Part shown: positions 1-6,083 of the stretch, piece after piece
Numbering within the stretch: position 1 is the first letter of the stretch
Layout: each line of letters opens with the position of its first letter
Assembly (NCBI GenBank): GCA_937988795.1
Contig: CALKHY010000172.1
Location: 1 to 11,175 of the forward strand
Reading direction: 5' to 3'
Length of the DNA stretch: 11,175 bases
DNA from: an uncultured Candidatus Saccharibacteria bacterium
Lineage (GTDB): Bacteria; Patescibacteriota; Saccharimonadia; Saccharimonadales; UBA4665
Translations under genes and position numbers: made by a program
The notes under the pieces: model-generated
Seen by the model: the letters and a program-made list of their open reading frames with translations, nothing else
The model's database searches: none
Told to the model about the DNA's origin: nothing

Positions 1-282
1 TGCAAAGTAGCGGGCAAACGGCACGGTCAGGTCGTACGGCAGGGCGATCTGCCGCCCGCCGCGGTCGGTGAACGAGTACGTCAATCGGTCACCTTCTTCG
101 CCGTACTTGCCAAGGATTGTCTCGGCCGGCGAGAGAATCGGCGTTTCAAGCGGCGTGTAGCCAAACTGCTCAAACACCTTGCGCAGCGTGTCCATGACGG
201 CATTGCGCCGGATCATCTGCTGTGGCGTAAAATCGCGGGTGCCGCGCAAAATTATTGGTTCGATAATTTTTTTGTCTGCCAT
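1..282 (-). CDS. hisS: Histidyl-tRNA synthetase, N-terminal part (runs off the left edge)
   Basis: Class II aminoacyl-tRNA synthetase that charges tRNA-His. Only the first 94 residues are present; the rest lies beyond base 1. Visible are the family's N-terminal GTRDF signature (residues 14-18), the motif 1 region around GYTPLETPIL (41-50), and a motif 2 stretch with FTDRGGRQIALPYDLTVPFA (71-90), the HisS form of the substrate-binding segment. The ATG at 282-280 follows an AAAGAGGA ribosome binding site by about 8 bases. The gene is not part of the cysteine desulfurase operon upstream: it has its own promoter (592-620) and a T-box leader (318-586) whose features match tRNA-His. Product identity is secure; completeness cannot be judged. 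Confidence 0.95.
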   Translation of the reverse strand, partial: MADKKIIEPIILRGTRDFTPQQMIRRNAVMDTLRKVFEQFGYTPLETPILSPAETILGKYGEEGDRLTYSFTDRGGRQIALPYDLTVPFARYFA

Positions 283-288
283 TGGGTG

Positions 289-297
289 TTCCTCTTT
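289..297 (-). promoter_or_regulatory. Ribosome binding site of hisS
   Basis: On the minus strand the sequence AAAGAGGAA precedes the hisS ATG by about 6-8 bases. It lies downstream of the T-box terminator, so translation depends on readthrough of the leader. The site supports the chosen start. Confidence 0.7.
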
Positions 298-317
298 GGG
301 TTATCCTTTCGCAAATT

Positions 318-386
318 AAAAACCTCTCGATCCTGGAGAATGATTACACAAGCAAGCTTGTGCCGTTTCCCAAGGAACGAGAGGTT
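318..386 (-). terminator. T-box terminator hairpin upstream of hisS
   Basis: The 9-bp outer stem AACCTCTCG/CGAGAGGTT is followed by five T. It is extended inside by CCTTGG with CCAGG, and by an inner hairpin CACAAG (362-357) with CTTGTG (352-347) around a CTTG tetraloop. The 5' arm overlaps the 3' arm of the antiterminator, so the two structures are mutually exclusive, as required for T-box attenuation. Confidence 0.88.
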
Positions 387-586
387 TCTTTCGTAACTCC
401 CGCGGTCCCATCCTTGTTCCTGGATCAGTTACCCAACCCAGGCTCTCTGCCCCGGCTCCGTCTAATTTATCGAGACGACACCGGGCCGCCCAATTTTACG
501 GTAGGGCTTCCGTAGCGCATTTGGACGCTCAGCTCGCGGGTCGTGACTCCGCTCAAACGCTTTATACGTACGCAATGAGCGTACAA
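318..586 (-). promoter_or_regulatory. T-box riboswitch (transcriptional) controlling hisS
   Basis: A tRNA-sensing leader that senses uncharged tRNA-His and prevents termination ahead of hisS. The T-box core AGGATGGGACCGCG (413-400) is an almost exact match to AGGGUGGNACCGCG. The antiterminator forms cleanly: CAAGGA (416-411) pairs TCCTTG (376-371), the 7-nt bulge TGGGACC is 410-404, and GCGGGAG (403-397) pairs CTCTCGT (383-377). The variable base of TGGN is G, which would pair with C73, the discriminator special to bacterial tRNA-His. The competing terminator is AACCTCTCG (386-378) with CGAGAGGTT (329-321) and a T-run at 322-318. Upstream are a stem II-type pseudoknot (TACGG 514-510 with CCGTA 501-497; loop GCCC 507-504 with GGGC 491-488), a stem III (485-451), and a stem I base pairing ACGCTCA (582-576) with TGAGCGT (531-525). 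A CAC His codon at 545-543 is the best specifier candidate; the exact stem I fold is uncertain. Confidence 0.93.
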
Positions 587-591
587 TCCCT

Positions 592-620
592 AAAATACCA
601 CGCGCCACAATACTTGTCAA
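592..620 (-). promoter_or_regulatory. Sigma70-type promoter of the T-box/hisS transcript
   Basis: A perfect -35 box TTGACA (620-615), a 17-base spacer and a -10 box TATTTT (597-592) lie directly downstream of the cysteine desulfurase stop codon. The expected transcript start, near 584-586, coincides with the start of the T-box leader, which supports both calls. Confidence 0.85.
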
Positions 621-629
621 CAATAACAC

Positions 630-1814
630 TTATGGTTTAATAATTGTTTCGAGTGTTTCTATTGCGCGACGCACGTCGTCATCGGTAGTTTGGCTGCCCA
701 TGGTGAAGCGGAGGGAGGACCTCGCTTCTTCGTCAGTCTTGCCCATGGCTTTTAGGACGTGCGAGGGTTCTTCGTTTGAGGCACTGCAGGCCGAGCCGGC
801 GGCACAGAGGATGCCGGCTTCGTCGAGTTGGAAGATCAGGCGCTCGTTGTCCTGGCCGGGGAATGTTATGTGGATGTTGTTTGGCAGGCGGTCTTTGCGC
901 GAACCGTTAATAACCGCCTCTGGAAACTCCTCTTCGATCAAGTCAAAAAATTTTCTTTGTAAACTTTGTAAACGCTTGGTCTCTTCGTGGCGGCGCTCCT
1001 GCACGAGATCAAGCGCTTTGGCCAGGCCAATGACGCCGGCAACGTTCTCGGTGCCGCTGCGCATGCCCCGCTCCTGGCCGCCGCCAAGGACCTGGGGCTT
1101 GAGCTGTACATTGCTACCCACAAACAACACGCCCGTCTGCTTTGGTCCGTAGATCTTGCCGCCGTTAATTGTCATGAGGTCAACGCCCAGGCGGGCGGTG
1201 TGCAGGTCGAGGTGCGCAGCAGCCTGTGCTGCGTCAGTATGGAAGTAGAGTGGCAGTTTGTTGCCCTTGGCCTGGCGTTCCTTTCGGATTTGCTCCAACA
1301 GCTGTGCAATCTGGCGGATGGGCTGGATGGTGCCGACTTCGTTGTTGGCGTACATTACACTCACCAGTACCGTGCTGTCGTCAATCTGGTTTGCCAGTTT
1401 GTCGATGTCTACAATGCCGTCTGGCGTTACGCCTGCTTCGCGGCAATCATATGCATGCGCGGCAGCCAGCACTGATTCATGCTCAATAGCGCTCACCACC
1501 ACGTTGGCATCCGGAAACTGCTGCATGACGCCGTGAATGGCCAGGTTGTTGGCCTCAGTCCCGCCGGCGGTAAAAATAATCTCGCTCGGCCGTGCGCCCA
1601 GCCAGTACGCCACGCGGGCACGCGCCACTTCCACGTCGCGCCGCACCTGCTCGGCTGCAGAATACGTTGCCGACGGGTTGTAAAACTGCGCGGAAAAATA
1701 CGGCTGCATGGCTTCCAAAACAGCCGGATCCATCGGCGTTGCTGCGGCGTAATCGAGGTAAATGACAGCTGACATTCCGATGTTTATTTTACCATAATTA
1801 GCGTGATAAATCAT
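630..1814 (-). CDS. Cysteine desulfurase, NifS/IscS family (PLP-dependent)
   Basis: Converts L-cysteine to alanine and passes the sulfur on as an enzyme persulfide, for tRNA thiolation or Fe-S assembly. It is a fold-type I PLP enzyme of up to 394 residues, a normal length. Visible landmarks: N-terminal YLDYAAATP (about 19-27), the PLP-contacting EHES (111-114), HTDAAQ (192-197, Asp194), the Schiff-base lysine in GGKIYGPK (Lys220), and the catalytic loop GSACSASNEEPSHVL with Cys343. The ATG at 1814 overlaps the TGA of the upstream Nudix gene (ATGA), suggesting translational coupling. An internal ATG at 1775 would give the more usual start just before IYLDYAAATP, so the first 13 residues are doubtful. 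It is the last gene of the metG-tatD-nudix operon. No scaffold protein or MnmA lies nearby, so the sulfur acceptor is unknown. Confidence 0.95.
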   Translation of the reverse strand: MIYHANYGKINIGMSAVIYLDYAAATPMDPAVLEAMQPYFSAQFYNPSATYSAAEQVRRDVEVARARVAYWLGARPSEIIFTAGGTEANNLAIHGVMQQFPDANVVVSAIEHESVLAAAHAYDCREAGVTPDGIVDIDKLANQIDDSTVLVSVMYANNEVGTIQPIRQIAQLLEQIRKERQAKGNKLPLYFHTDAAQAAAHLDLHTARLGVDLMTINGGKIYGPKQTGVLFVGSNVQLKPQVLGGGQERGMRSGTENVAGVIGLAKALDLVQERRHEETKRLQSLQRKFFDLIEEEFPEAVINGSRKDRLPNNIHITFPGQDNERLIFQLDEAGILCAAGSACSASNEEPSHVLKAMGKTDEEARSSLRFTMGSQTTDDDVRRAIETLETIIKP

Positions 1815-2416
1815 GCAGTCAGCTTATCCCGGTATTTTTCTATCAGATACCGTACGGGGTACGTCAAATCTTTTGTGAGTGCTTCGTCGAGTGTCAGCCA
1901 CATGGGTTTATGGCCTTCGTCTTTTTCGGTCACTTCTAGATCCAGTACTTTACCGGTCGGCACCAGATAGGTGTGCCACCGGTGGGCGTCGGAACCCCGG
2001 CGGCAAGAATCGCCCACGATATCATCGGTGCCAATCTCGATAAATGTCTCTGCTTTATAGCCAACCTCTTCCGTGGTTTCCCTGCGTGCGGTAGTAAGCG
2101 GATCTTCGCCTGTATCAATATGTCCCGCCGGCACCGTAATCGCAAACGGAAACATCAGCCGTTCGTAGAATAAAAACTTTCCTTCGGAATTTCGGATAAA
2201 CACACCCGCGCTTTCGTGCCAGTATTCCCCATCCTCGCCGATCCACCATTCTACGCCTGGGTCGATAACTATGGATCGTTCATGCCGCTTCTGGCAGGTA
2301 CGACACAAGTAAAAAGTCTTATCATTTTCAAATATTCGTTCGACTGTCTCCGCATGGCAATGCATACAGTACTGATGGAGTTTTCCATCATTTTTCCAGT
2401 CAAAGTTGAGCTTCAT
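1811..2416 (-). CDS. Nudix hydrolase with N-terminal zinc ribbon
   Basis: Hydrolyses a nucleoside diphosphate linked to another group; the substrate is not known. The 201-residue protein begins with two CxxC pairs, CMHC (Cys17, Cys20) and CRTC (Cys38, Cys41), likely binding zinc. A complete Nudix box follows at 98-120, starting at Gly98, with Glu104, Arg112-Glu113 and Glu116-Glu117, so the metal-binding catalytic residues are all there. A zinc ribbon before the Nudix domain recalls NADH pyrophosphatases (NudC), but here the order and size are closer to small uncharacterised Nudix proteins, so NAD specificity is not claimed. The start is supported by GAGGGA about 7 bases upstream, which overlaps the stop of the TatD gene (gap 12 bases). 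Its own stop overlaps the start of the cysteine desulfurase. Confidence 0.9.
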   Translation of the reverse strand: MKLNFDWKNDGKLHQYCMHCHAETVERIFENDKTFYLCRTCQKRHERSIVIDPGVEWWIGEDGEYWHESAGVFIRNSEGKFLFYERLMFPFAITVPAGHIDTGEDPLTTARRETTEEVGYKAETFIEIGTDDIVGDSCRRGSDAHRWHTYLVPTGKVLDLEVTEKDEGHKPMWLTLDEALTKDLTYPVRYLIEKYRDKLTA

Positions 2417-2428
2417 GAAATCTTCCCT

Positions 2429-3265
2429 CTAAATGCCAAAAAGCTTACGAGCATTAGCGGTTGTGGCGGCCGCCAGGTCTTCCAAAGCTTCGCCGCGAAG
2501 GTTGGCTAGGAATTCGGCAGTTACCCGGACGTGCCTTGGCTCGCAGATTTCGTTTCGCTTTGGGGCAGGAGTCAGGAACGGGGCGTCGGTTTCGAGTACC
2601 AGGCGCTCCAGCGGTACGGCTTTGGCGACAGCAAGCTGGGCGTCTATTTTGGTGAATGTCATGATGCCGTTCAGGCCCACGTACAAGCCGCGCTCCAGGA
2701 CTTGTGCCAGCTCTTTTTCGGTCGCCGTAAAGCTATGGACGACGCCGCGAATATTTTTGTAATCGTCAAAAATTTTGAAAAAGTCGTCAAAGGCATTGCG
2801 GACATGAAAAATCATGGGAAGGCCATGCTCGAGCGCCAGTTCTATCTGGAAGCGCAGGATTTTCTCCTGATCCTCTTTGGGCGAATGGTTGTAGTAATAA
2901 TCCAGGCCACACTCGCCGACTGCTACTACTTTTGGCCTGGTTGCAAGATCTGTAAATTTTTTTAACAAATCAAGTCTATTTATATGATATTGCGCCTCGT
3001 GGGGATGGATGCCGATGCTGGCCCAGGTGCAGTCATAGTGCTGCACAAAATCAGTAGCTAACTCGCTGTCGGCTGTTGTACAGCCAACGCAAATCATGCG
3101 CGATACACCAGCGGCTTTAGCGTCAGCAATCACCCCTTCCGGTGTTTTGCCGGCTTTTTGCCAGCGCTCGTACATGCTCGGCCCGCCGCCCTGTTCAATT
3201 TCGTCGTGGTGCACAGAGGCGACGATTTCGTGGATATGACAGTGGGTGTCAGTAAGCTCGATCAT
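2429..3265 (-). CDS. TatD family metal-dependent hydrolase (DNase-like)
   Basis: A TIM-barrel amidohydrolase-superfamily protein; relatives act as 3'-5' exonucleases or D-aminoacyl-tRNA/peptide hydrolases. It has 278 residues when started at the ATG at 3265, which begins MIELTDTHCHIHE as the family does; upstream codons in frame belong to the end of metG read in another frame. Metal ligands are all present: His8 and His10 (DTHCH), Glu118 (GECGLDYY), His154 (FHVRNA), His177 (VHSFTA) and Asp227 (ETDAPF). Residues about 17-41 form an extra segment with HHDEIEQGGG that I do not recall in typical TatD proteins, which pass quickly from the HxH motif to the next helix. The gene follows metG by 10 bases and lies 12 bases before the Nudix gene. 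The TatD-beside-metG arrangement is common in bacteria. Confidence 0.93.
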   Translation of the reverse strand: MIELTDTHCHIHEIVASVHHDEIEQGGGPSMYERWQKAGKTPEGVIADAKAAGVSRMICVGCTTADSELATDFVQHYDCTWASIGIHPHEAQYHINRLDLLKKFTDLATRPKVVAVGECGLDYYYNHSPKEDQEKILRFQIELALEHGLPMIFHVRNAFDDFFKIFDDYKNIRGVVHSFTATEKELAQVLERGLYVGLNGIMTFTKIDAQLAVAKAVPLERLVLETDAPFLTPAPKRNEICEPRHVRVTAEFLANLRGEALEDLAAATTANARKLFGI

Positions 3266-3275
3266 GGGGCTTTCT

Positions 3276-4709
3276 TTAAGCGGTTTTGATTTTGGGGAAC
3301 AGGGTAGTCTCGGGCAACTTGACGGTACCACTCTCAAAGATCTGCTTAATCTTGCTTGCTGTTTCGGGCAGGAACGGCTCAAGCAGGTCGGCAATCTGGA
3401 GCAGGCAGCTTACCTGGTAGGCCAGGACTTCGCGCAGGTGCTCGGTGTCTTTGACCTTGGCGATCTCCCAGGGCTTTTGGGTGTCGATGTACTGGTTGAG
3501 ACCGCGAACCTGGTCCCAAATAAGGTCGAGTGCGCGGTCGAAGCGACATTCACCGATAGCCTCATATATCAATGCGCTATCGTGCCCCGGCTCGGGGATG
3601 GCACCAATGATGCCGTTCTGGTACCGCTCTATCATCGAGGCGGTGCGGTGCACAGCATTACCGAGCTCGTTCGCAAGCTCGTTATTGTAGGCGGCATCAA
3701 AGGCGTCCCAGCTAAAATCGCCGTCGTTGTAGCTCGGCAGGTGGCGCAGGAAGTAGTAGCGGAAGGCGTCGACGCCGTGGCGCTTCACAACGTCGGCCGG
3801 CGCGATCACGTTGCCGAGCGATTTGCTCATCTTCTCGCCTTCAACAGTGATAAAGCTGTGTACAAACAGCATCTTCGGCAGCGGCAAATCAAGACTCATG
3901 AGCATTGCCGGCCAGATGGCGGCGTGGAAGCGCACGATATCTTTGCCGATTACCTGCACCTCAGCCGGCCAGTACTCGCGGAAGTCCTGGTGCTCCGGAT
4001 AACCGAGCACGGTAATGTAGTTCATGAGAGCTTCGACCCAGACGTACATCACCTGGCTTTTGTCGCCCGGCACCGGGATGCCCCACGACAGCTTGTCCTT
4101 GGGACGCGAGATGCTGATGTCTTCGAGCCCTTCCTTGAGCACGGCGATGATTTCGTTGCGGCGGGTTTCGGGCACGATCTTGAGTTCGCCAGATTCAATA
4201 GCCTGCAGGATGCGGTCGGTGTACTTGCTGAGCCTGAAGAAGTAATTCTCTTCTTCGATGCGTTGGTAGGCCTGCGGGTGGTTGGGGTTCATGCGCTCCG
4301 GGTCGGCTTTGCTTTCGGGCACGAACTCCTCCTGGCGGACGTCGTACCAGCCGACATACTTGTCCTTGTAGATATCCTTTTCGAGCGCTTTCCAGATAAG
4401 CTGCGCGCGCTTTTCGTGGTTCGGGTCGGTGGTGCGGATAAAGCGATTGTTGCTGATGTTAAGCAGCTTGGTAAGATCGCGGAAGTGCTGGCTCATTTCA
4501 TCGGCAAACTCTTGTGGTGTCTTGCCGGCCTCGGCTGCTTTTTGCGCAACCTTCTGGCCGTGCTCGTCAGTGCCGGTACAAAAGATCACTTCGTCGCCGC
4601 GCTGCCGGGCGGTCCGGGCCAGCACGTCTGCTTGCAAGAGTTCCAAGGCGTAGCCGATGTGTGGCGCCGCGTTTACATACGCAATAGAGGTTGTCACGTA
4701 ATACTTCAT
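3276..4709 (-). CDS. metG: Methionyl-tRNA synthetase, zinc-knuckle-free short form
   Basis: Class I synthetase that attaches methionine to initiator and elongator tRNA-Met. The 477-residue protein opens with KYYVTTSIAYVNAAPHIGY and carries the HIGH-type signature HIGY (17-20) and KMSKS (293-297). The connecting domain lacks the CxxC knuckle pairs of zinc-containing MetG, and the protein ends soon after the helical anticodon-binding domain, without the C-terminal tRNA-binding (EMAP/Arc1p) domain; the WAE/WVEA and IGKD segments in the catalytic half are intact. It heads the operon metG-tatD-nudix-cysteine desulfurase. The leader of about 115 bases contains a promoter, a methionine-rich mini-ORF and hairpins (see separate entries), pointing to regulated expression. 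An AGGG about 13 bases before the ATG is a weak ribosome binding site. Confidence 0.96.
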   Translation of the reverse strand: MKYYVTTSIAYVNAAPHIGYALELLQADVLARTARQRGDEVIFCTGTDEHGQKVAQKAAEAGKTPQEFADEMSQHFRDLTKLLNISNNRFIRTTDPNHEKRAQLIWKALEKDIYKDKYVGWYDVRQEEFVPESKADPERMNPNHPQAYQRIEEENYFFRLSKYTDRILQAIESGELKIVPETRRNEIIAVLKEGLEDISISRPKDKLSWGIPVPGDKSQVMYVWVEALMNYITVLGYPEHQDFREYWPAEVQVIGKDIVRFHAAIWPAMLMSLDLPLPKMLFVHSFITVEGEKMSKSLGNVIAPADVVKRHGVDAFRYYFLRHLPSYNDGDFSWDAFDAAYNNELANELGNAVHRTASMIERYQNGIIGAIPEPGHDSALIYEAIGECRFDRALDLIWDQVRGLNQYIDTQKPWEIAKVKDTEHLREVLAYQVSCLLQIADLLEPFLPETASKIKQIFESGTVKLPETTLFPKIKTA

Positions 4710-4753
4710 ATCGATAGTCTACCCTGTTTAGCCTGATACGAGAAATGAGATTG

Positions 4754-4788
4754 AAAAAAATAAGAGATCTTATGCCCTTGCGGGCATC
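4754..4788 (-). terminator. Paired hairpins and T-run in the metG leader (possible attenuator)
   Basis: On the minus strand ATGCCC (4787-4782) pairs GGGCAT (4777-4772) around a GCAA tetraloop. Directly after and sharing two bases comes ATAAG (4773-4769) pairing CTTAT (4764-4760), followed by a run of seven T ending at 4754. The stem touching the T-run is short and AT-rich, so termination efficiency is uncertain. It lies between the promoter at 4832 and metG, so it is more likely an attenuator than the terminator of the upstream Nudix gene, though either is possible. Confidence 0.5.
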
Positions 4789-4823
4789 ATGCACATCACA
4801 ACCGAGAGAGTCATCTGTTTCAT
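4770..4823 (-). CDS. Methionine-rich 17-codon leader ORF upstream of metG
   Basis: The ATG at 4823-4821 opens a frame encoding MKQMTLSVVMCMMPARA, then TAA at 4772-4770. Five of 17 residues are Met (1, 4, 10, 12, 13), with MCMM placed right at the first hairpin of the leader; the stop codon lies at that hairpin's 3' edge. The start is 8 bases behind a TATAAT box, so the transcript probably begins at or one base before the ATG (leaderless). The position ahead of methionyl-tRNA synthetase and the codon content fit a ribosome-mediated attenuation leader peptide. This is an inference: the ORF is too short for coding statistics and the switching structures are not clear. Confidence 0.5.
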   Translation of the reverse strand: MKQMTLSVVMCMMPARA

Positions 4824-4831
4824 TAAGCGAC

Positions 4832-4861
4832 ATTATATCACCTTTTTCGCCCGCTTCTAAA
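4832..4861 (-). promoter_or_regulatory. Promoter of the metG operon (extended -10)
   Basis: TGATATAAT (4840-4832) is a perfect extended -10 element. An 18-base spacer leads back to TTTAGA (4861-4856), a moderate -35 that overlaps the end of the upstream Nudix gene. The predicted start, near 4823-4825, coincides with the ATG of the leader ORF. Confidence 0.7.
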
Positions 4862-5363
4862 ACAGGCTGGTTTGCGGGCTGGGGCTTGAGGCGCTCAGCT
4901 CCTCGCCGAGGTATGCAGCAAGGGCGTCGATGACGGCGGTCTGGCCCTTTACCACCTTTTGTCGGGCCAGTGCGAGCGGCGTCCAGGCAGCTTTGTCGAC
5001 TTCTGGGAACTCCTGCATTTGGCCGGATTTGGGCGGCCACTCCATTTCGAACATGTTGCTTTGGAATTGCTCGAGATCGAAATCGGATTCCAAGGCGTAC
5101 ACGTGGAGTACCTTACCATTAGTCACCTTAAACTCACCTAACGACTGATAGCTGCCGTCTGGTGCGGGCGCCCCGATTTCTTCGGCAAATTCGCGCTTGG
5201 CGGCCATGAGCGGCTCTTCGCTCGGATCAAACTCGCCCTTCGGAATGGACCATGCGCCCAGATCCTTCTTGGTCCAGAACGGACCGCCGGGGTGGACGAT
5301 GAGCGCTTCGTAGCCGCCCGCAGCTTTTCGGTACAACAGAATGCCGGCGCTATGCTTTAGCAT
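4857..5363 (-). CDS. Nudix hydrolase
   Basis: A 168-residue single-domain Nudix enzyme. The Nudix box lies at about residues 43-65 (starting at GEFDPSEEPLMAAKRE) and includes the REFAEEIG core, so the Glu metal ligands are intact. The preceding segments HSAGILLY, VHPGGPFW and LGAWSIPKGE belong to a widely distributed bacterial subfamily of about 150 residues whose substrate is not established to my knowledge. The C-terminal dozen residues are Ser/Pro-rich and probably disordered. The ATG at 5363 lies inside the end of the DUF1801 gene (14-base overlap), so the two are probably translated together. The gene differs from the other Nudix protein of the window in lacking the zinc ribbon. Confidence 0.9.
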   Translation of the reverse strand: MLKHSAGILLYRKAAGGYEALIVHPGGPFWTKKDLGAWSIPKGEFDPSEEPLMAAKREFAEEIGAPAPDGSYQSLGEFKVTNGKVLHVYALESDFDLEQFQSNMFEMEWPPKSGQMQEFPEVDKAAWTPLALARQKVVKGQTAVIDALAAYLGEELSASSPSPQTSLF

Positions 5364-5772
5364 TAGACATACCCTTGGCCTGCACTGCCTCGCGGAGCAG
5401 CTCTTCCAGTACGTTCAGATCAATATCGCTCAGACGTTTGACGTACAGGCAGCCTTTGCCTGTCGAGTGCCGGCCAAGCCTGGCCAGCAAATCCTGCTTG
5501 TCTGCGAAACCGTCCATAATGTAAATTGTCAGCTTGCCTTTGCGGGGCGAAAATCCGATCGACAACCATTCTGCCTCGTGCCCGTCGGCGTAGCGCATGC
5601 GGTATGTGCCAAAGCCGGCGATGCTTGTGCCCCACATGTCGCCGGGGTCGCCAGTAATGCGGCTCATCATGTCGACGAGCGTCTGGCAATCGCGGCGTAC
5701 CGCCTCGTCAGGAATACTTTCAATGAACGCTGCAACGCCAGTATTTTGCCGCTTAGTCTTTGGCTCCTTCAT
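5350..5772 (-). CDS. DUF1801 (YdhG-like) domain protein
   Basis: A 140-residue protein matching the DUF1801 family from memory: N-terminal helical part with SIPDEAVRRDCQTLVDMM (19-36), WGTSIAGFGTYRMRYADG in the middle, then the strands LSIGFSPRKGKLTIYIMDGF, and GKGCLYVKRLSDIDLNVLEEL near the end. The function of the family is not established; some members have been linked to iron handling, which nothing here tests. The ATG at 5772 has no properly spaced ribosome binding site: AAAGAG stops one base before the ATG. A TATGAT box ends 8 bases upstream, so leaderless translation is likely. It overlaps the Nudix gene downstream by 14 bases. Confidence 0.85.
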   Translation of the reverse strand: MKEPKTKRQNTGVAAFIESIPDEAVRRDCQTLVDMMSRITGDPGDMWGTSIAGFGTYRMRYADGHEAEWLSIGFSPRKGKLTIYIMDGFADKQDLLARLGRHSTGKGCLYVKRLSDIDLNVLEELLREAVQAKGMSNAKA

Positions 5773-5780
5773 ACTCTTTA

Positions 5781-5786
5781 ATCATA
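5781..5786 (-). promoter_or_regulatory. -10 box of the DUF1801-Nudix pair
   Basis: TATGAT ends 8 bases before the ATG at 5772, which would place the transcript start at or next to the start codon. No convincing -35 box is seen at the matching distance. Proposed from position and similarity to other starts in the window. Confidence 0.4.
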
Positions 5787-5852
5787 CCGCAGGGGCAATC
5801 CGACGAGAAAGCACACTTACTCATTGCGGATGTCGGCATGATCTGTTATAGC

Positions 5853-5912
5853 ACCAAACAAAAACGCCCGTCTTGGCGACGGATGTTTTTGTTTGGTGCG
5901 CGGGGCGGGAAT
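5853..5912 (-). repeat. Direct repeat copy A: duplicated tRNA-Leu 3' end plus terminator
   Basis: Sixty bases that match 6024-6083 with a single mismatch (G at 5866 where copy B has A). In the minus-strand sense the repeat starts in the T-arm 3' half of tRNA-Leu, covers the acceptor 3' strand and CCA, then the full terminator hairpin. No tRNA body precedes this copy: homology stops abruptly inside the T-arm. Such a truncated 3' duplicate downstream of an intact tRNA is typical of an att site left by a tRNA-targeting integrase, but no integrase gene is in the window. Confidence 0.85.
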
Positions 5913-5923
5913 ATAGCCTCGCG

Positions 5924-6001
5924 CCAGCCTTGCTTTTATCTTAGCAGATGGCAAGGTTGGGCTCAGCATATAATTTTGCTAACCGCAAAATTATCGAACC
6001 C
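5924..6001 (-). other. Hairpin-rich spacer between the two tRNA-end repeats
   Basis: About 110 non-coding bases (5913-6023) separate the repeats. They hold a 10-bp hairpin with one G-T pair, CCAGCCTTGC (5924-5933) with GCAAGGTTGG (5951-5960), and a perfect 10-bp hairpin, ATAATTTTGC (5970-5979) with GCAAAATTAT (5985-5994). The latter is further enclosed, on the minus strand, by GGGTTC (6001-5996) with GAGCCC (5964-5959). The structure may be a small RNA or the relic of a mobile element; no promoter is recognised for it. Confidence 0.45.
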
Positions 6002-6023
6002 TTGGCTCGCTTCCCTCTCCGGA

Positions 6024-6068
6024 ACCAAACAAAAACACCCGTCTTGGCGACGGATGTTTTTGTTTGGT
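6024..6068 (-). terminator. Rho-independent terminator of the tRNA-Leu transcript
   Basis: Starting at the tRNA-Leu discriminator and CCA, a stem of about 20 bp forms: ACCAAACAAAAACA then CCGTC, pairing GACGG and TGTTTTTGTTTGGT, with one T-G wobble and a loop of about five bases. The T-rich 3' arm serves as the U-tract. The inverted repeat is also usable from the plus strand. An almost identical copy occurs at 5853-5897, where one pair becomes an A-C mismatch. Confidence 0.85.
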
Positions 6069-6083
6069 GCGCGGGGCGGGAAT
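6024..6083 (-). repeat. Direct repeat copy B: authentic tRNA-Leu 3' end plus terminator
   Basis: The copy attached to the intact tRNA-Leu gene, identical to copy A (5853-5912) in 59 of 60 positions and 171 bases from it. It contains the T-arm 3' half, the acceptor strand, encoded CCA and terminator. If the duplication came from integration, this would be the tRNA-proximal attachment site. Confidence 0.85.

Noticed and set aside
282..515. 77-codon plus-strand open frame over the T-box
   Set aside because: The DNA is explained by the hisS T-box leader on the minus strand; the frame has no ribosome binding site or known motif.
3266..3394. 43-codon N-terminal extension of the TatD frame
   Set aside because: It lies inside the 3' end of metG, has no family similarity, and the protein begins properly at MIELTDTHCH.
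3246..4736. Long plus-strand open frame of 496 codons opposite metG
   Set aside because: It mirrors the coding frame of a clear MetG, has no recognisable domain and arises from codon bias of the real gene on the other strand.
6000..6024. Minus-strand sequence like the SRP RNA domain IV core (TCCGGA, GGGAAGC, AGCCAAGG)
   Set aside because: The similarity needs insertions in the conserved loop, the partner strand would be the arm of the tRNA-Leu terminator, and no SRP RNA promoter or outer helix is visible.
5853..6083. CRISPR-like repeat pair
   Set aside because: Only two copies 171 bases apart, and each is the tRNA-Leu 3' end with its terminator.
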